Notes under the pieces: model-generated
The model's input: the letters and a program-made list of their open reading frames with translations, nothing else
Databases searched by the model: none
What the model was told of the DNA's origin: nothing
Part shown: piece by piece, positions 5,402 through 11,623 of the stretch
How the letters are laid out: each line of letters starts with the position of its first letter
Position numbering within the stretch: the stretch's first letter is position 1
Translations under genes and position numbers: made by a program
Assembly (NCBI GenBank): GCA_934630985.1
Contig: CAKTXO010000041.1
Span: 1-11,623 of the forward strand
Length of the DNA stretch: 11,623 nt
Direction of reading: 5' to 3'
DNA from: an uncultured Oscillospiraceae bacterium
GTDB lineage: Bacteria > Bacillota > Clostridia > Oscillospirales > Oscillospiraceae

Positions 5402-7066
5402 TCACCTGCCGTTGTAGTCGCCGGGAATGGGCTCCCCGTCCACAGTCACGTCGCTGCATCCGTAGAGCTGGATATTGTTGCCGCCCAGATCCCGGAAGGT
5501 GCAGTCCTTCAGAATGATTCCGGTGGTATTGTGCATGGAAATGCCGCCGTAGCTGCATTCGTAAATATCGCACTTGCGCAGGGTGATCTGGGTGCAGCTT
5601 GCCGCTCTGACGCCCAGAATGCCGCAGCCGAACATGCCGCAGTCGTTGACGGTCACGTTCATACAGTTCTCGAATTTCAGCACACCGCCGGCACACTCCC
5701 CGGGCTCCTTGGTGTGTCCCGCGGTGAAGCCGGACAGGACGACATTTTCACAGCCGCTGAAAAACAGCACGTCCGCGTACCGGGGCACGGCGGAAATGGT
5801 GTGATCCTTGGTTTTGCCATCCTTGCTGCGGATGGTCAGATTCTTCACGCCGGTGATGATCAGGCCGGGGCCGTCGAAATTATCGAGCCAGCGGTAGTAT
5901 TCCTGAGGCCCGCCGCCGTAGTCCTTGGCGGTGCTCAGGTCGATTTCCTTGGCATCGATGACGATCTCCGTGTTGGGAGCGATGGCCGCCAGGAATTCGT
6001 CGGCGTTCTTCACGGTGACGGAGGTGGGCTCCACCGTTTCCTCAGGCACCATGTCGTCCCGGGCAATGCCCCGGAGGTCATCCTCGGTGATGGTGTTGCC
6101 GTCGGCATCCACCGCGCCGCAGCCATTGTCAAACCACCAGGCAATCACGCCGTCGAAGGTGTTCCCATCCAGGGTCACGAAATTGCCGAAGGTTTTCAGG
6201 GCGCAGCCCTGAAGCTCGTTGTCCCGGAAGGTGTTGTTCCGGAACACCACCTGGTCAACGCTGGTGCTGCTGATGAAGGAATCCACCCGGTTGTCGTAGA
6301 TCTCGCAGTCGGAAACCCGGACATCCGAGCAGTTGCCCAGCAGGAACACCGCCTCCGCGCCCCAGTCATCCTTCTTGCCCAGGTCATAGAACCGGCAGTT
6401 GGCAACCCGGATACCCGTGCTGTCCTGGAAGTTCACGCCCTGGTAGGAGCACTCGTAAATATCGCTGTTGGCAACGGTCACGTCCCGGCAGTTCTGGGTA
6501 TACACGCCGATGACACCGCAGCCGTACAGCCCCACGTCCCGGATGGAAACGCCGGTGCAGCCCTCCAAGTACACCACGCCGCCCACGCAGGAGCCGGCTT
6601 CCGGGGTATGTCCGGCGGTGAAACCGGAGAGCGCGACGTTTTCACAGCTCCGAAGGTACAGCACCTGGGCATACCGGGGCTGGGTGGCAATCTCGGTAGC
6701 CACCTTGCCGTCGCCGGTAATGGTCAGGTTCTTCACGTCGTGGATCACCAGCTGGTAGCCGTCAAATTCTTCCTCCCAGGCGCACTTTTCGTTGCCGGTG
6801 TCCTTGCCGTAGGAGCGGGCGGTGGACAGGTCGAGGGTGCCGCCGCTGACATGGATTGTCCGGTCGGAACCGATGGCATCGATGAATTCATCGGGGGTGG
6901 ACACCGTGTAAATACCGTCCGCAGACACGGATTCCGCCTGGGTGGGCTCGGTCTGGGCAGGCTCGGCGGTGGCGATCACCGTGGTCTCCCCGGCGTCCCC
7001 CATGCCGCAGGCCGTGAGAGAAAGTAACAGGGTCAGGCATAATAGAAGCGAAATCCACTTTTTCAT
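5402..7066 (-). CDS. Surface lipoprotein with duplicated right-handed parallel beta-helix
   Basis: A 554-residue exported protein. The N-terminus MKKWISLLLC is a lipoprotein signal peptide with lipobox LTAC, and Cys20 is the expected lipidation and anchoring site. A Thr/Glu/Gln-rich linker (about 24-48) leads to two homologous domains. Residues 131-230 and 429-528 align without gaps with 52 identities by my hand count. Each unit has NxxV/TI-type coils of right-handed beta-helix (pectate lyase-like, NosD/Beta_helix) proteins. Cysteines at 160, 183, 206 and again at 458, 481, 504 are exactly 23 residues apart, matching one helix turn. No catalytic residues could be assigned, so it may bind or degrade a carbohydrate or be structural. 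GGAAG lies about 8-10 bases before the ATG. It is the first gene of an operon with the VanZ protein and has a near-consensus promoter. Confidence 0.9.
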   Translation of the reverse strand: MKKWISLLLCLTLLLSLTACGMGDAGETTVIATAEPAQTEPTQAESVSADGIYTVSTPDEFIDAIGSDRTIHVSGGTLDLSTARSYGKDTGNEKCAWEEEFDGYQLVIHDVKNLTITGDGKVATEIATQPRYAQVLYLRSCENVALSGFTAGHTPEAGSCVGGVVYLEGCTGVSIRDVGLYGCGVIGVYTQNCRDVTVANSDIYECSYQGVNFQDSTGIRVANCRFYDLGKKDDWGAEAVFLLGNCSDVRVSDCEIYDNRVDSFISSTSVDQVVFRNNTFRDNELQGCALKTFGNFVTLDGNTFDGVIAWWFDNGCGAVDADGNTITEDDLRGIARDDMVPEETVEPTSVTVKNADEFLAAIAPNTEIVIDAKEIDLSTAKDYGGGPQEYYRWLDNFDGPGLIITGVKNLTIRSKDGKTKDHTISAVPRYADVLFFSGCENVVLSGFTAGHTKEPGECAGGVLKFENCMNVTVNDCGMFGCGILGVRAASCTQITLRKCDIYECSYGGISMHNTTGIILKDCTFRDLGGNNIQLYGCSDVTVDGEPIPGDYNGR

Positions 7067-7092
7067 AGAGATACTTCCTTTCCTTTTTGTCT

Positions 7093-7121
7093 ATCATAAC
7101 AAAATTGTAATATTTTGTCAA
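7093..7121 (-). promoter_or_regulatory. Promoter of the beta-helix lipoprotein operon
   Basis: On the minus strand TTGACA (7121-7116), a 17-bp AT-rich spacer and TATGAT (7098-7093) are seen. This is a perfect -35 and a five-of-six -10 with optimal spacing, starting transcription about 20 bp before the lipoprotein ATG. No operator palindrome is evident around it. Confidence 0.9.
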
Positions 7122-7254
7122 TCTTTTGGTGCCTTACGTTTTTCTTAAGATTGGACGTGCCGGTACGCTTAACGCGCCGCCCGCAGAACGCGCATGTAAC
7201 GAAAATGCTGTCATTGCGAACCAGTGGTGCTCCGCGCAGCGAATTAAAATCTTA

Positions 7255-7275
7255 ATGACTGCCAGTGGCAGTCAT
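7255..7275. repeat. 9-bp hairpin nested in the left arm
   Basis: ATGACTGCC (7255-7263) and GGCAGTCAT (7267-7275) are perfect inverted repeats around AGT. The surrounding GTGCT...AGCAC also pairs, making a longer imperfect stem. This about 65-nt insert occupies the place where the other repeat copies carry only the loop CGAT. Confidence 0.7.
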
Positions 7276-7340
7276 ACCTTAGTGTAAGCACGCTGGTGTG
7301 GCAATCTCCCGCAAATGTCCGAGCATCATCGTTCGTGTGC

Positions 7341-7374
7341 AAAAAAGCTCCCCTTGCAAGCAAGGGGAGCTTTT
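7341..7374 (-). terminator. Probable bidirectional terminator downstream of mreB
   Basis: AAAAGCTCCCCTTGC (7343-7357) and its exact reverse complement (7360-7374) flank AA, giving a 15-bp palindrome. Read leftward it ends in TTTTTT (7346-7341). Read rightward it ends in TTTT. It lies about 200 bp after the mreB stop and is the best terminator for the recD2-comF-mreB transcript. It sits within the repeat element. Confidence 0.75.
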
Positions 7375-7408
7375 ACACTCCTCGGGCGCTTTGGCAATCA
7401 CAAGCGAC

Positions 7409-7453
7409 CTCATCCGGCTCTTCGAGCCACCTTCCCCTCCCAGGGGAAGGCTT
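7409..7453 (+). repeat. Double-hairpin repeat module, copy 2
   Basis: The order is CTCATCCG, hairpin GGCTC-TTC-GAGCC (7416-7428), then CCTTCCCCT (7430-7438) pairing with AGGGGAAGG (7442-7450), then CTT. It is the same arrangement as 1459-1517, with the first hairpin changed in sequence but kept in form. Confidence 0.7.
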
Positions 7454-7468
7454 GAGGGATACGGATTG

Positions 7469-7504
7469 CCACACCAGTGACATCGGTCACTGGTTCGCAA
7501 TGAC
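7469..7504 (-). repeat. Interspersed repeat, copy C
   Basis: The reverse complement of this stretch is identical over all 36 nt to copy A at 1345-1380, including the 9-bp hairpin (7473-7494). It forms the right end of the 7205-7509 element. Confidence 0.88.
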
Positions 7505-7573
7505 AGCATAATTAGAATCTTGCACTATTTTGCGGGAAATTGTCTGAATTCTGAAATTCCCCACAATTCTTTC

Positions 7574-8620
7574 TTAACTCCGCATGGCTCGGCGGCGGGC
7601 GATGTTGATGGGGCCTTCCTGCATGTTGTTGATCCAGGCCAGGCTCTTGCCCGCGCCGTAGGCGGTGCAGGAATCCGGGTCGTCCGCCAGAATGCAGGCA
7701 ATGCCCGTGCGCTCCATAAGCAGCAGATCCATGCCCCACAGCTGGCCGCAGCCGCCGGTGATGGTGATGCCGTTTTCGGAAATGTCGGAAATCAGCTCCG
7801 GGCTGGTTTCCTCCATCACCGCCAGCACCTCGTCGGCAATCAGCCGGGCGGGACGGCGGAGAACCTCGTAAATCTCCGTGGAGGTCAGGGTAACCATTTT
7901 GGGCATACCGGTTTTGAAATCCCGACCCTTAATGTTCATGCTCCGCTCCTCGTCCCGGGGGTAGACCTGACCGATCTGGATTTTCACGCTTTCGGCGGTG
8001 ACCTGACCGATGACCACGCCGTGCTGACGGCGGACATAGCGGATAATCATTTCGTCAAAATAGTTGCCCGCGATTTTCAGGGAAGAGGACACGGCCACGC
8101 CGTTCATGCTCAGCACGGCGATGTCCGTAGTGCCGCCGCCGATGTCCACCACCATGTGGCCGCTGGCACCCCGGATATCCAGGCCGGCACCCAGACCGGC
8201 GGCCAGAGGCTCCTCGATGAGGAACACCCGGCGAGCACCGGCTTCGATGGCGGCGTTGATGACGCTGCGCTCCTCCACCTCGGATACGCCGGAGGGAACG
8301 GAGACGACCACACGGGGCTTAGGGGTGAACAGGCCTGCCTTGGTGGCGGTCTTGAACATCTCCTGAAGCATCCGGACGGTCATCTCATGGTCGGAGACAA
8401 TGCCGTCCTTCAGCGGGTGCATGGCAACCACGTTGCCGGGGGTTCTGCCCAGCATATTCCGGGCGGCGGCGCCTACCTGCAAAATCTTGCCGGTATTCCG
8501 GTCTACCGCCACAACGGATGGCTCCCGGACAACGATACCCTTGCCGTCGGCATAAATCAGCACATTGGACGTGCCCAGATCCACGCCCAGATCATTGGAA
8601 AACATAGAAAACAGAGACAT
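7574..8620 (-). CDS. mreB: Actin-like rod-shape protein MreB
   Basis: A 348-residue cytoskeletal ATPase that forms filaments under the membrane and organises lateral cell-wall synthesis. Actin-fold motifs are present: phosphate-1 DLGTSN (14-19), connect-1 region EEPLAA (136-141) and phosphate-2 DIGGGTTDIAV (159-169). The adenosine-site segment reads ITGGCGQLWGMD (287-298), where relatives usually have a GGGALL-type sequence. The family blocks VREPSVVAVDRNTGKIL (31-47) and GRTPGNVVAMHPLKDG (58-73) are strong. The start at 8620 is preferred over earlier in-frame ATGs because AAAGGTG lies 5 bases upstream and MSLFSMFSNDLG matches the family start. It is the last gene of the leftward recD2-comF operon and is not next to mreC or mreD here. 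An Mbl or MreBH paralog cannot be excluded. Confidence 0.93.
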   Translation of the reverse strand: MSLFSMFSNDLGVDLGTSNVLIYADGKGIVVREPSVVAVDRNTGKILQVGAAARNMLGRTPGNVVAMHPLKDGIVSDHEMTVRMLQEMFKTATKAGLFTPKPRVVVSVPSGVSEVEERSVINAAIEAGARRVFLIEEPLAAGLGAGLDIRGASGHMVVDIGGGTTDIAVLSMNGVAVSSSLKIAGNYFDEMIIRYVRRQHGVVIGQVTAESVKIQIGQVYPRDEERSMNIKGRDFKTGMPKMVTLTSTEIYEVLRRPARLIADEVLAVMEETSPELISDISENGITITGGCGQLWGMDLLLMERTGIACILADDPDSCTAYGAGKSLAWINNMQEGPINIARRRAMRS

Positions 8621-8630
8621 AGCTACACCT

Positions 8631-9281
8631 TTACTTTCGTGCCGCCGCCACAGCGGCGCAATGTACTTCCTTCGCCCCGGCACCAAGACATACCCTGGCG
8701 CATTCTCCGGCGGTAGCGCCGGTGGTGAGAATGTCGTCCACGAGCAGAACCCGCTTTCCCGACAGACTCACATCCGGACAAAGCCGGTAGACACCCAGCA
8801 CGTTTGCCCGCCGGGCTTCCCCGCCCTTCAGGCCGGATTGGGGGCGATTATTCCGAATTTTTCGCAGTACCGGAACAGGCTCCATGGAAAGCTCCTGTCC
8901 CACGGCGATTGCCAGAAGCCGCGCCTGGTCATAGCCCCGGCGGAACCTTCGCAGGCGGCTCACCGGTACCCAGGTCAGCACATCGAAGCCCTCCGGGTAT
9001 TCCCGCTCCAGCATCATGGCTAGGAGCCTTCCGTAGGAAGCGGCATAACTCCTGTGCCCCCGGAACTTATACCGGAGCAGACTTCTTCTGACGTTCCCTT
9101 CATAGTACCAGACAGCGGCGAAGCTGTCAAGAAATTGGAGCTTCTTTTTCCGATTTGGGTAGGTTGGAGCCGCCAGACGGCACGCCCGGCACAGATCCAG
9201 CTCCCCACTTTGAAGGATTTTCCCGCAGAGCACGCACTTGGGCGGGAAGAGAAATTCCAGCACAAGAGAAATCAGTTTCAT
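8631..9281 (-). CDS. comF: ComF-family phosphoribosyltransferase-like protein
   Basis: A 216-residue cytosolic protein. The N-terminal zinc finger is formed by C16/C19 and C31/C34 (CVLC and CRAC). The C-terminal phosphoribosyltransferase domain shows RGYDQA (115-120), NRPQSGLKGGEARRANV (145-161) and the PRPP-binding loop VLLVDDILTTGAT (178-190). ComF/GntX proteins take part in natural DNA uptake in naturally competent species, where they interact with DNA-processing factors. Non-competent species also carry them, so competence is not proven. The ATG overlaps the recD2 stop by 4 bp, and AGGGGAAAG precedes it. The mreB start follows 10 bp after the stop. Linkage to RecD2 fits a DNA-processing role. 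Confidence 0.92.
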   Translation of the reverse strand: MKLISLVLEFLFPPKCVLCGKILQSGELDLCRACRLAAPTYPNRKKKLQFLDSFAAVWYYEGNVRRSLLRYKFRGHRSYAASYGRLLAMMLEREYPEGFDVLTWVPVSRLRRFRRGYDQARLLAIAVGQELSMEPVPVLRKIRNNRPQSGLKGGEARRANVLGVYRLCPDVSLSGKRVLLVDDILTTGATAGECARVCLGAGAKEVHCAAVAAARK

Positions 9282-11491
9282 TCCACTTTCCCCTGCAAGC
9301 GCAGCTTCAGGCCGCTGTAGCGCCGGTTCTTCCGGGCGTTTTCCACCATGACCCCCACGGTTTCCTCCCGGCCTACGATGATCAGAAGCTCTCTGGCTCT
9401 GGTGATGGCGGTGTAGAGGATACTCCTGCTGAGAAGGTAGGGCGAGCCGTTCCAGGCGGTAAGAATCACCGCCCGATATTCGCTGCCCTGGCTTTTATGG
9501 ACGGTCATGGCGTAGGCCGGCTCCAGCTCCCCCAGCTGGGTGAAATCGTACTCTGCCAGCCGGTCGTCAAAGAGGACGGTGAGAGTCTCCGAGGCCGGGT
9601 CGATGGTCTGAATCCTGCCCACGTCGCCGTTGAAGATGCCAGCCCCCACCGCGCTGCCGTCGGATTTTTTCCAGAGGATGTCGTAGTTGTTGCGAATCTG
9701 CATCACCCGATCTCCCTCCCGGAACTGATAGTCGCCGTAGGAGCGCTCCTTTTTGTCCGGAGATTGGGGATTCAGCGCCGCCTGAAGAAGCCGGTTTAAG
9801 TTCACCGTGCCCACCGCCCCCTTCCGGGTGGGAGAAAGCACCTGAATCTGATCCGTGGGGATGCCCATCTTCTGAGGAAGTCTTGTGGCGCACAAATCCC
9901 GGATGAGGGCGCACACCGCCTCCTCACTGGTTCTGCGCATGAAGAAGAAATCGCTGCTGACGCATTTCAAATCCGGCATTTCCCCCTGATTCACCCGGTG
10001 GGCATTCATGACAATCAGGCTTTTCTGAGCCTGTCGGAAAATTTCCGTCAGCCGGACGGTGGGAAGACTTCCGCTTCGCAGCATATCCCCGAAGGGAAAG
10101 CCCGGCCCCACCGGCGGCAGCTGATCCGGGTCGCCTACCAGAATCAGCCGTTTGCCCGTGGGAATGGCCTGAAGCAGACTATAAAGCAGGGACACGTCCA
10201 CCATGGACATTTCGTCCACAATTACCGCGTCGCATTTCAGGGGATTTTCCGCGTCTCTGGCAAAGAACATCTTCCCCGTGGCCGGGTCGATGCCCGCTTC
10301 CAGCAGACGGTGGATGGTGGAAGCATCCTCCCCGGTGACCTCCGTCAGCCGCTTGGCCGCCCGTCCTGTAGGCGCGGCCAGCAGGCAGCGGAGCTGATTC
10401 TGGCCTAAAAGTTCCAGAATGCCCCGCAAAATGGTGGTTTTACCAGTACCGGGGCCGCCGGTAATCAGCAGCAGACCGGAGGTGGCCGCCTCCCGGATGG
10501 CCTGGGTCTGCTCTTCGGAATACTCGATGCCGCTTTCCTTGGCAATGGCCTGAATCTGCCTGTCCAGCCCCCGGGGCTCCGGGAAGCTGTGACCGGCAAA
10601 GTCCAGAAGCATTCTCGTGCACTCGGTTTCCGCCTCGTGCAGTTCCGGAAGGTAAATCACCGTGATGCCCGCAAGCCGCTCTCTCACCAGCCGGTCGGCT
10701 TCCAGAAGCCGGGCAATGCCCTGCTTCACCGGCTCGTCGCTATCCAGCTGCAAAAGCCGGGCGGTGGCCGCAATCAGCTTTTCCTCCGGCAGGAAGCAGT
10801 GGCCGCCGGTGAGATTATAGCTCAGCTCAAACAGAGTGCCCGCCTCCACCCGCCGGGGATCGTCCCCGGCAACGCCCAGGCTGATGGCAAACTGGTCTAC
10901 CGCCCCGAAGGAGGCGTTCAGCTCCTCGTCCATCAGCAGGTACGGGTCATCATAGAGAAGCTCCATGGTGCTGTCGCCGTATCGCTTGTAAACCTGCACC
11001 GCCAACTCCGCGCTCAGGTGGTGCAGGGCGAAAAACTCCATAATCTGCCGGATACCCACATGGAGCTTGAATTCCTCCCCGATTTTCCGAGCCTTTTCCC
11101 GGGAAATGCCGGGGACTTCCGAAAGCCGCTCCGGCTCCCGCTCCATAATGGCCAAGGTCTGTTCGCCGAACATCTCCACAATCCGGGAGGCCGTTCGGGG
11201 GCCGATGCCCTTGATGACCCGGCTGGACAGATAGTTGAGGATTTCCACGGAGGTCTGGGGCATGAGCCGCTCCAGAAACTCCGCCTCGAACTGACGTCCA
11301 TAATTGGAATGGGTGCTCCACTTGCCCGTGACCATCAGCCGCTCGCCCACCGCGGGCAGTGGAATCGTGCCCACCACCGTCACCGTCTGCCCGCCGCCTA
11401 AGTTCAGCCGGAGTACCGCGTAGCCGTTTTCATAATTCTGATAGACCACGGCACTGACCGCGCCCTGGAGAATCTCCAGTTCCTGTTCCAT
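9278..11491 (-). CDS. recD2: ATP-dependent DNA helicase RecD2
   Basis: A 737-residue superfamily 1B 5'-3' DNA helicase of the RecD2/TraA type, which works without RecB and RecC and is linked to repair and replication-fork handling. The N-terminal region has an OB-like part and helix-hairpin-helix elements at about 94-109 (KGIGPRTASRIV) and 124-137 (SEVPGISREKARKI). Walker A is GGPGTGKT (345-352), the Walker B motif is VIVDEMSM (423-430), and GDPDQLPPVGPG follows at 453-464. The C-terminal helicase part has AYAMTVHKSQGSEY (659-672) and ILYTAITRAR (691-700), motifs V/VI. Length is normal for RecD2. AGGAGA lies 5 bases before the ATG. It is the first gene of the recD2-comF-mreB operon, and its TGA overlaps the comF ATG. 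Confidence 0.96.
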   Translation of the reverse strand: MEQELEILQGAVSAVVYQNYENGYAVLRLNLGGGQTVTVVGTIPLPAVGERLMVTGKWSTHSNYGRQFEAEFLERLMPQTSVEILNYLSSRVIKGIGPRTASRIVEMFGEQTLAIMEREPERLSEVPGISREKARKIGEEFKLHVGIRQIMEFFALHHLSAELAVQVYKRYGDSTMELLYDDPYLLMDEELNASFGAVDQFAISLGVAGDDPRRVEAGTLFELSYNLTGGHCFLPEEKLIAATARLLQLDSDEPVKQGIARLLEADRLVRERLAGITVIYLPELHEAETECTRMLLDFAGHSFPEPRGLDRQIQAIAKESGIEYSEEQTQAIREAATSGLLLITGGPGTGKTTILRGILELLGQNQLRCLLAAPTGRAAKRLTEVTGEDASTIHRLLEAGIDPATGKMFFARDAENPLKCDAVIVDEMSMVDVSLLYSLLQAIPTGKRLILVGDPDQLPPVGPGFPFGDMLRSGSLPTVRLTEIFRQAQKSLIVMNAHRVNQGEMPDLKCVSSDFFFMRRTSEEAVCALIRDLCATRLPQKMGIPTDQIQVLSPTRKGAVGTVNLNRLLQAALNPQSPDKKERSYGDYQFREGDRVMQIRNNYDILWKKSDGSAVGAGIFNGDVGRIQTIDPASETLTVLFDDRLAEYDFTQLGELEPAYAMTVHKSQGSEYRAVILTAWNGSPYLLSRSILYTAITRARELLIIVGREETVGVMVENARKNRRYSGLKLRLQGKVE

Positions 11492-11524
11492 AGCTTTCTC
11501 CTGTTCCCGCCGGAATTTTTCTCT

Positions 11525-11553
11525 ATTTTACAATACTTTCGGGCAATTGGGAA
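11525..11553 (-). promoter_or_regulatory. Candidate recD2 operon promoter
   Basis: On the minus strand TTCCCA (11553-11548), a 17-bp spacer and TAAAAT (11530-11525) lie about 35 bp before the recD2 ATG. The -10 matches consensus at five of six positions and the -35 at four. The remaining 70 bp to the window edge show no gene I can support. Confidence 0.5.
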
Positions 11554-11623
11554 GAGGATAAGCAAATCTTTTGTGAACAAAGTGCAAACAATCGTACATG
11601 AAACCGCCGTCCTTTGAAAAATT

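Larger units (their letters stand above)
7205..7509. mobile_element. MITE-like mosaic element with 22-bp terminal inverted repeats
   Basis: The first 22 bp (7205-7226) and last 22 bp (7488-7509) are exact reverse complements. Both contain the GTCATTGCGAACCAGTG core also found at 1345 and 4639. Inside are a hairpin at 7255-7275, a strong terminator-type palindrome at 7343-7374, and a double-hairpin module at 7409-7453. The right end is the repeat unit at 7469-7504. There is no coding capacity. I see no clear target-site duplication, so transposition is inferred from structure only. It could instead be a cluster of separate intergenic repeats. Confidence 0.6.
7067..7573. other. Gene-free gap holding a promoter and a mosaic repeat element
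   Basis: This 507-bp stretch lies between the end of mreB and the start of the lipoprotein gene. It holds the lipoprotein promoter (7093-7121), about 80 bp with no recognised feature (7122-7204), the 305-bp inverted-repeat-bounded element (7205-7509), and about 64 bp of AT-richer sequence before the mreB stop. Short open frames inside it cross the palindromes and lack ribosome sites. Confidence 0.7.

Noticed and set aside
5132..7027. A 631-codon open frame on the plus strand, antisense to the beta-helix lipoprotein
   Set aside because: Its product is Gly/Ala/Val/His-rich without recognisable domains, and it lacks a ribosome site. It is the complement of a GC-rich gene with clear signal peptide, repeats and promoter on the other strand.
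7205..7509. CRISPR array
   Set aside because: Repeats are few, palindromic, inverted and not evenly spaced; there are no unique spacers or cas genes.
7520..8716. A 398-codon plus-strand frame antisense to mreB
   Set aside because: Low-complexity His/Gly/Ala-rich translation is the mirror of conserved MreB coding sequence.
11566..11591. Rex-type redox operator (TTGTGAAC...AAACAA) upstream of recD2
   Set aside because: The two halves are not a proper inverted repeat at the spacing expected for Rex, and the recD2 operon is not a usual Rex target.
11598..11623. Possible rightward gene start (ATG at 11598) at the window edge
   Set aside because: Only eight codons are visible and no Shine-Dalgarno sequence precedes it.

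Overview
The window looks like a chromosomal segment of a GC-rich, low-redundancy Firmicute, most likely a gut-type clostridium of the Oscillospirales/Oscillospiraceae group. Support comes from an HPr kinase/phosphorylase of the Gram-positive type, a four-cysteine ribosomal protein L28, a YitT-family membrane protein, RecD2 without RecBC, purine-rich Shine-Dalgarno sites, consensus sigma-A promoters, and dispersed GC-rich intergenic repeats. I recall similar repeats in that group but could not check this. No phage, plasmid, transposase, CRISPR, rRNA or tRNA gene is visible.

Left part (1-1560): the 3' end of gpsA is followed after one base by a YitT-family membrane protein gene and a strong terminator. 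A 329-bp repeat-bearing gap follows. It ends in the terminator of rpmB (L28), which reads leftward. rpmB and hprK are divergent. Their two well-formed promoters lie back to back with three phased A/T tracts between them.

Centre-left (1961-4616): hprK, an RluA-family pseudouridine synthase and an S51 peptidase E-like protein form a tight rightward operon (4-bp overlap, then a 2-bp gap). It ends in a convergent intergenic region packed with palindromes and facing a leftward pair. That pair is a lipoprotein with a duplicated right-handed beta-helix and a VanZ-family membrane protein, driven by a near-perfect promoter at 7093-7121.

Right part (7067-11623): a 507-bp gap carries a 305-bp mosaic element with perfect 22-bp terminal inverted repeats. 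Then comes a leftward operon, in transcription order recD2, comF-like and mreB, with a 4-bp overlap and then a 10-bp gap. It links DNA repair, a competence-type phosphoribosyltransferase and cell-shape functions.

Most genes are ordinary housekeeping genes. The parts worth a second look are the intergenic repeats, which share one 32- to 36-nt unit at three sites and appear to have been adopted as terminators, and the duplicated cysteine-ladder beta-helix lipoprotein with its VanZ partner. I found no convincing evidence of a new defence or mobile system.
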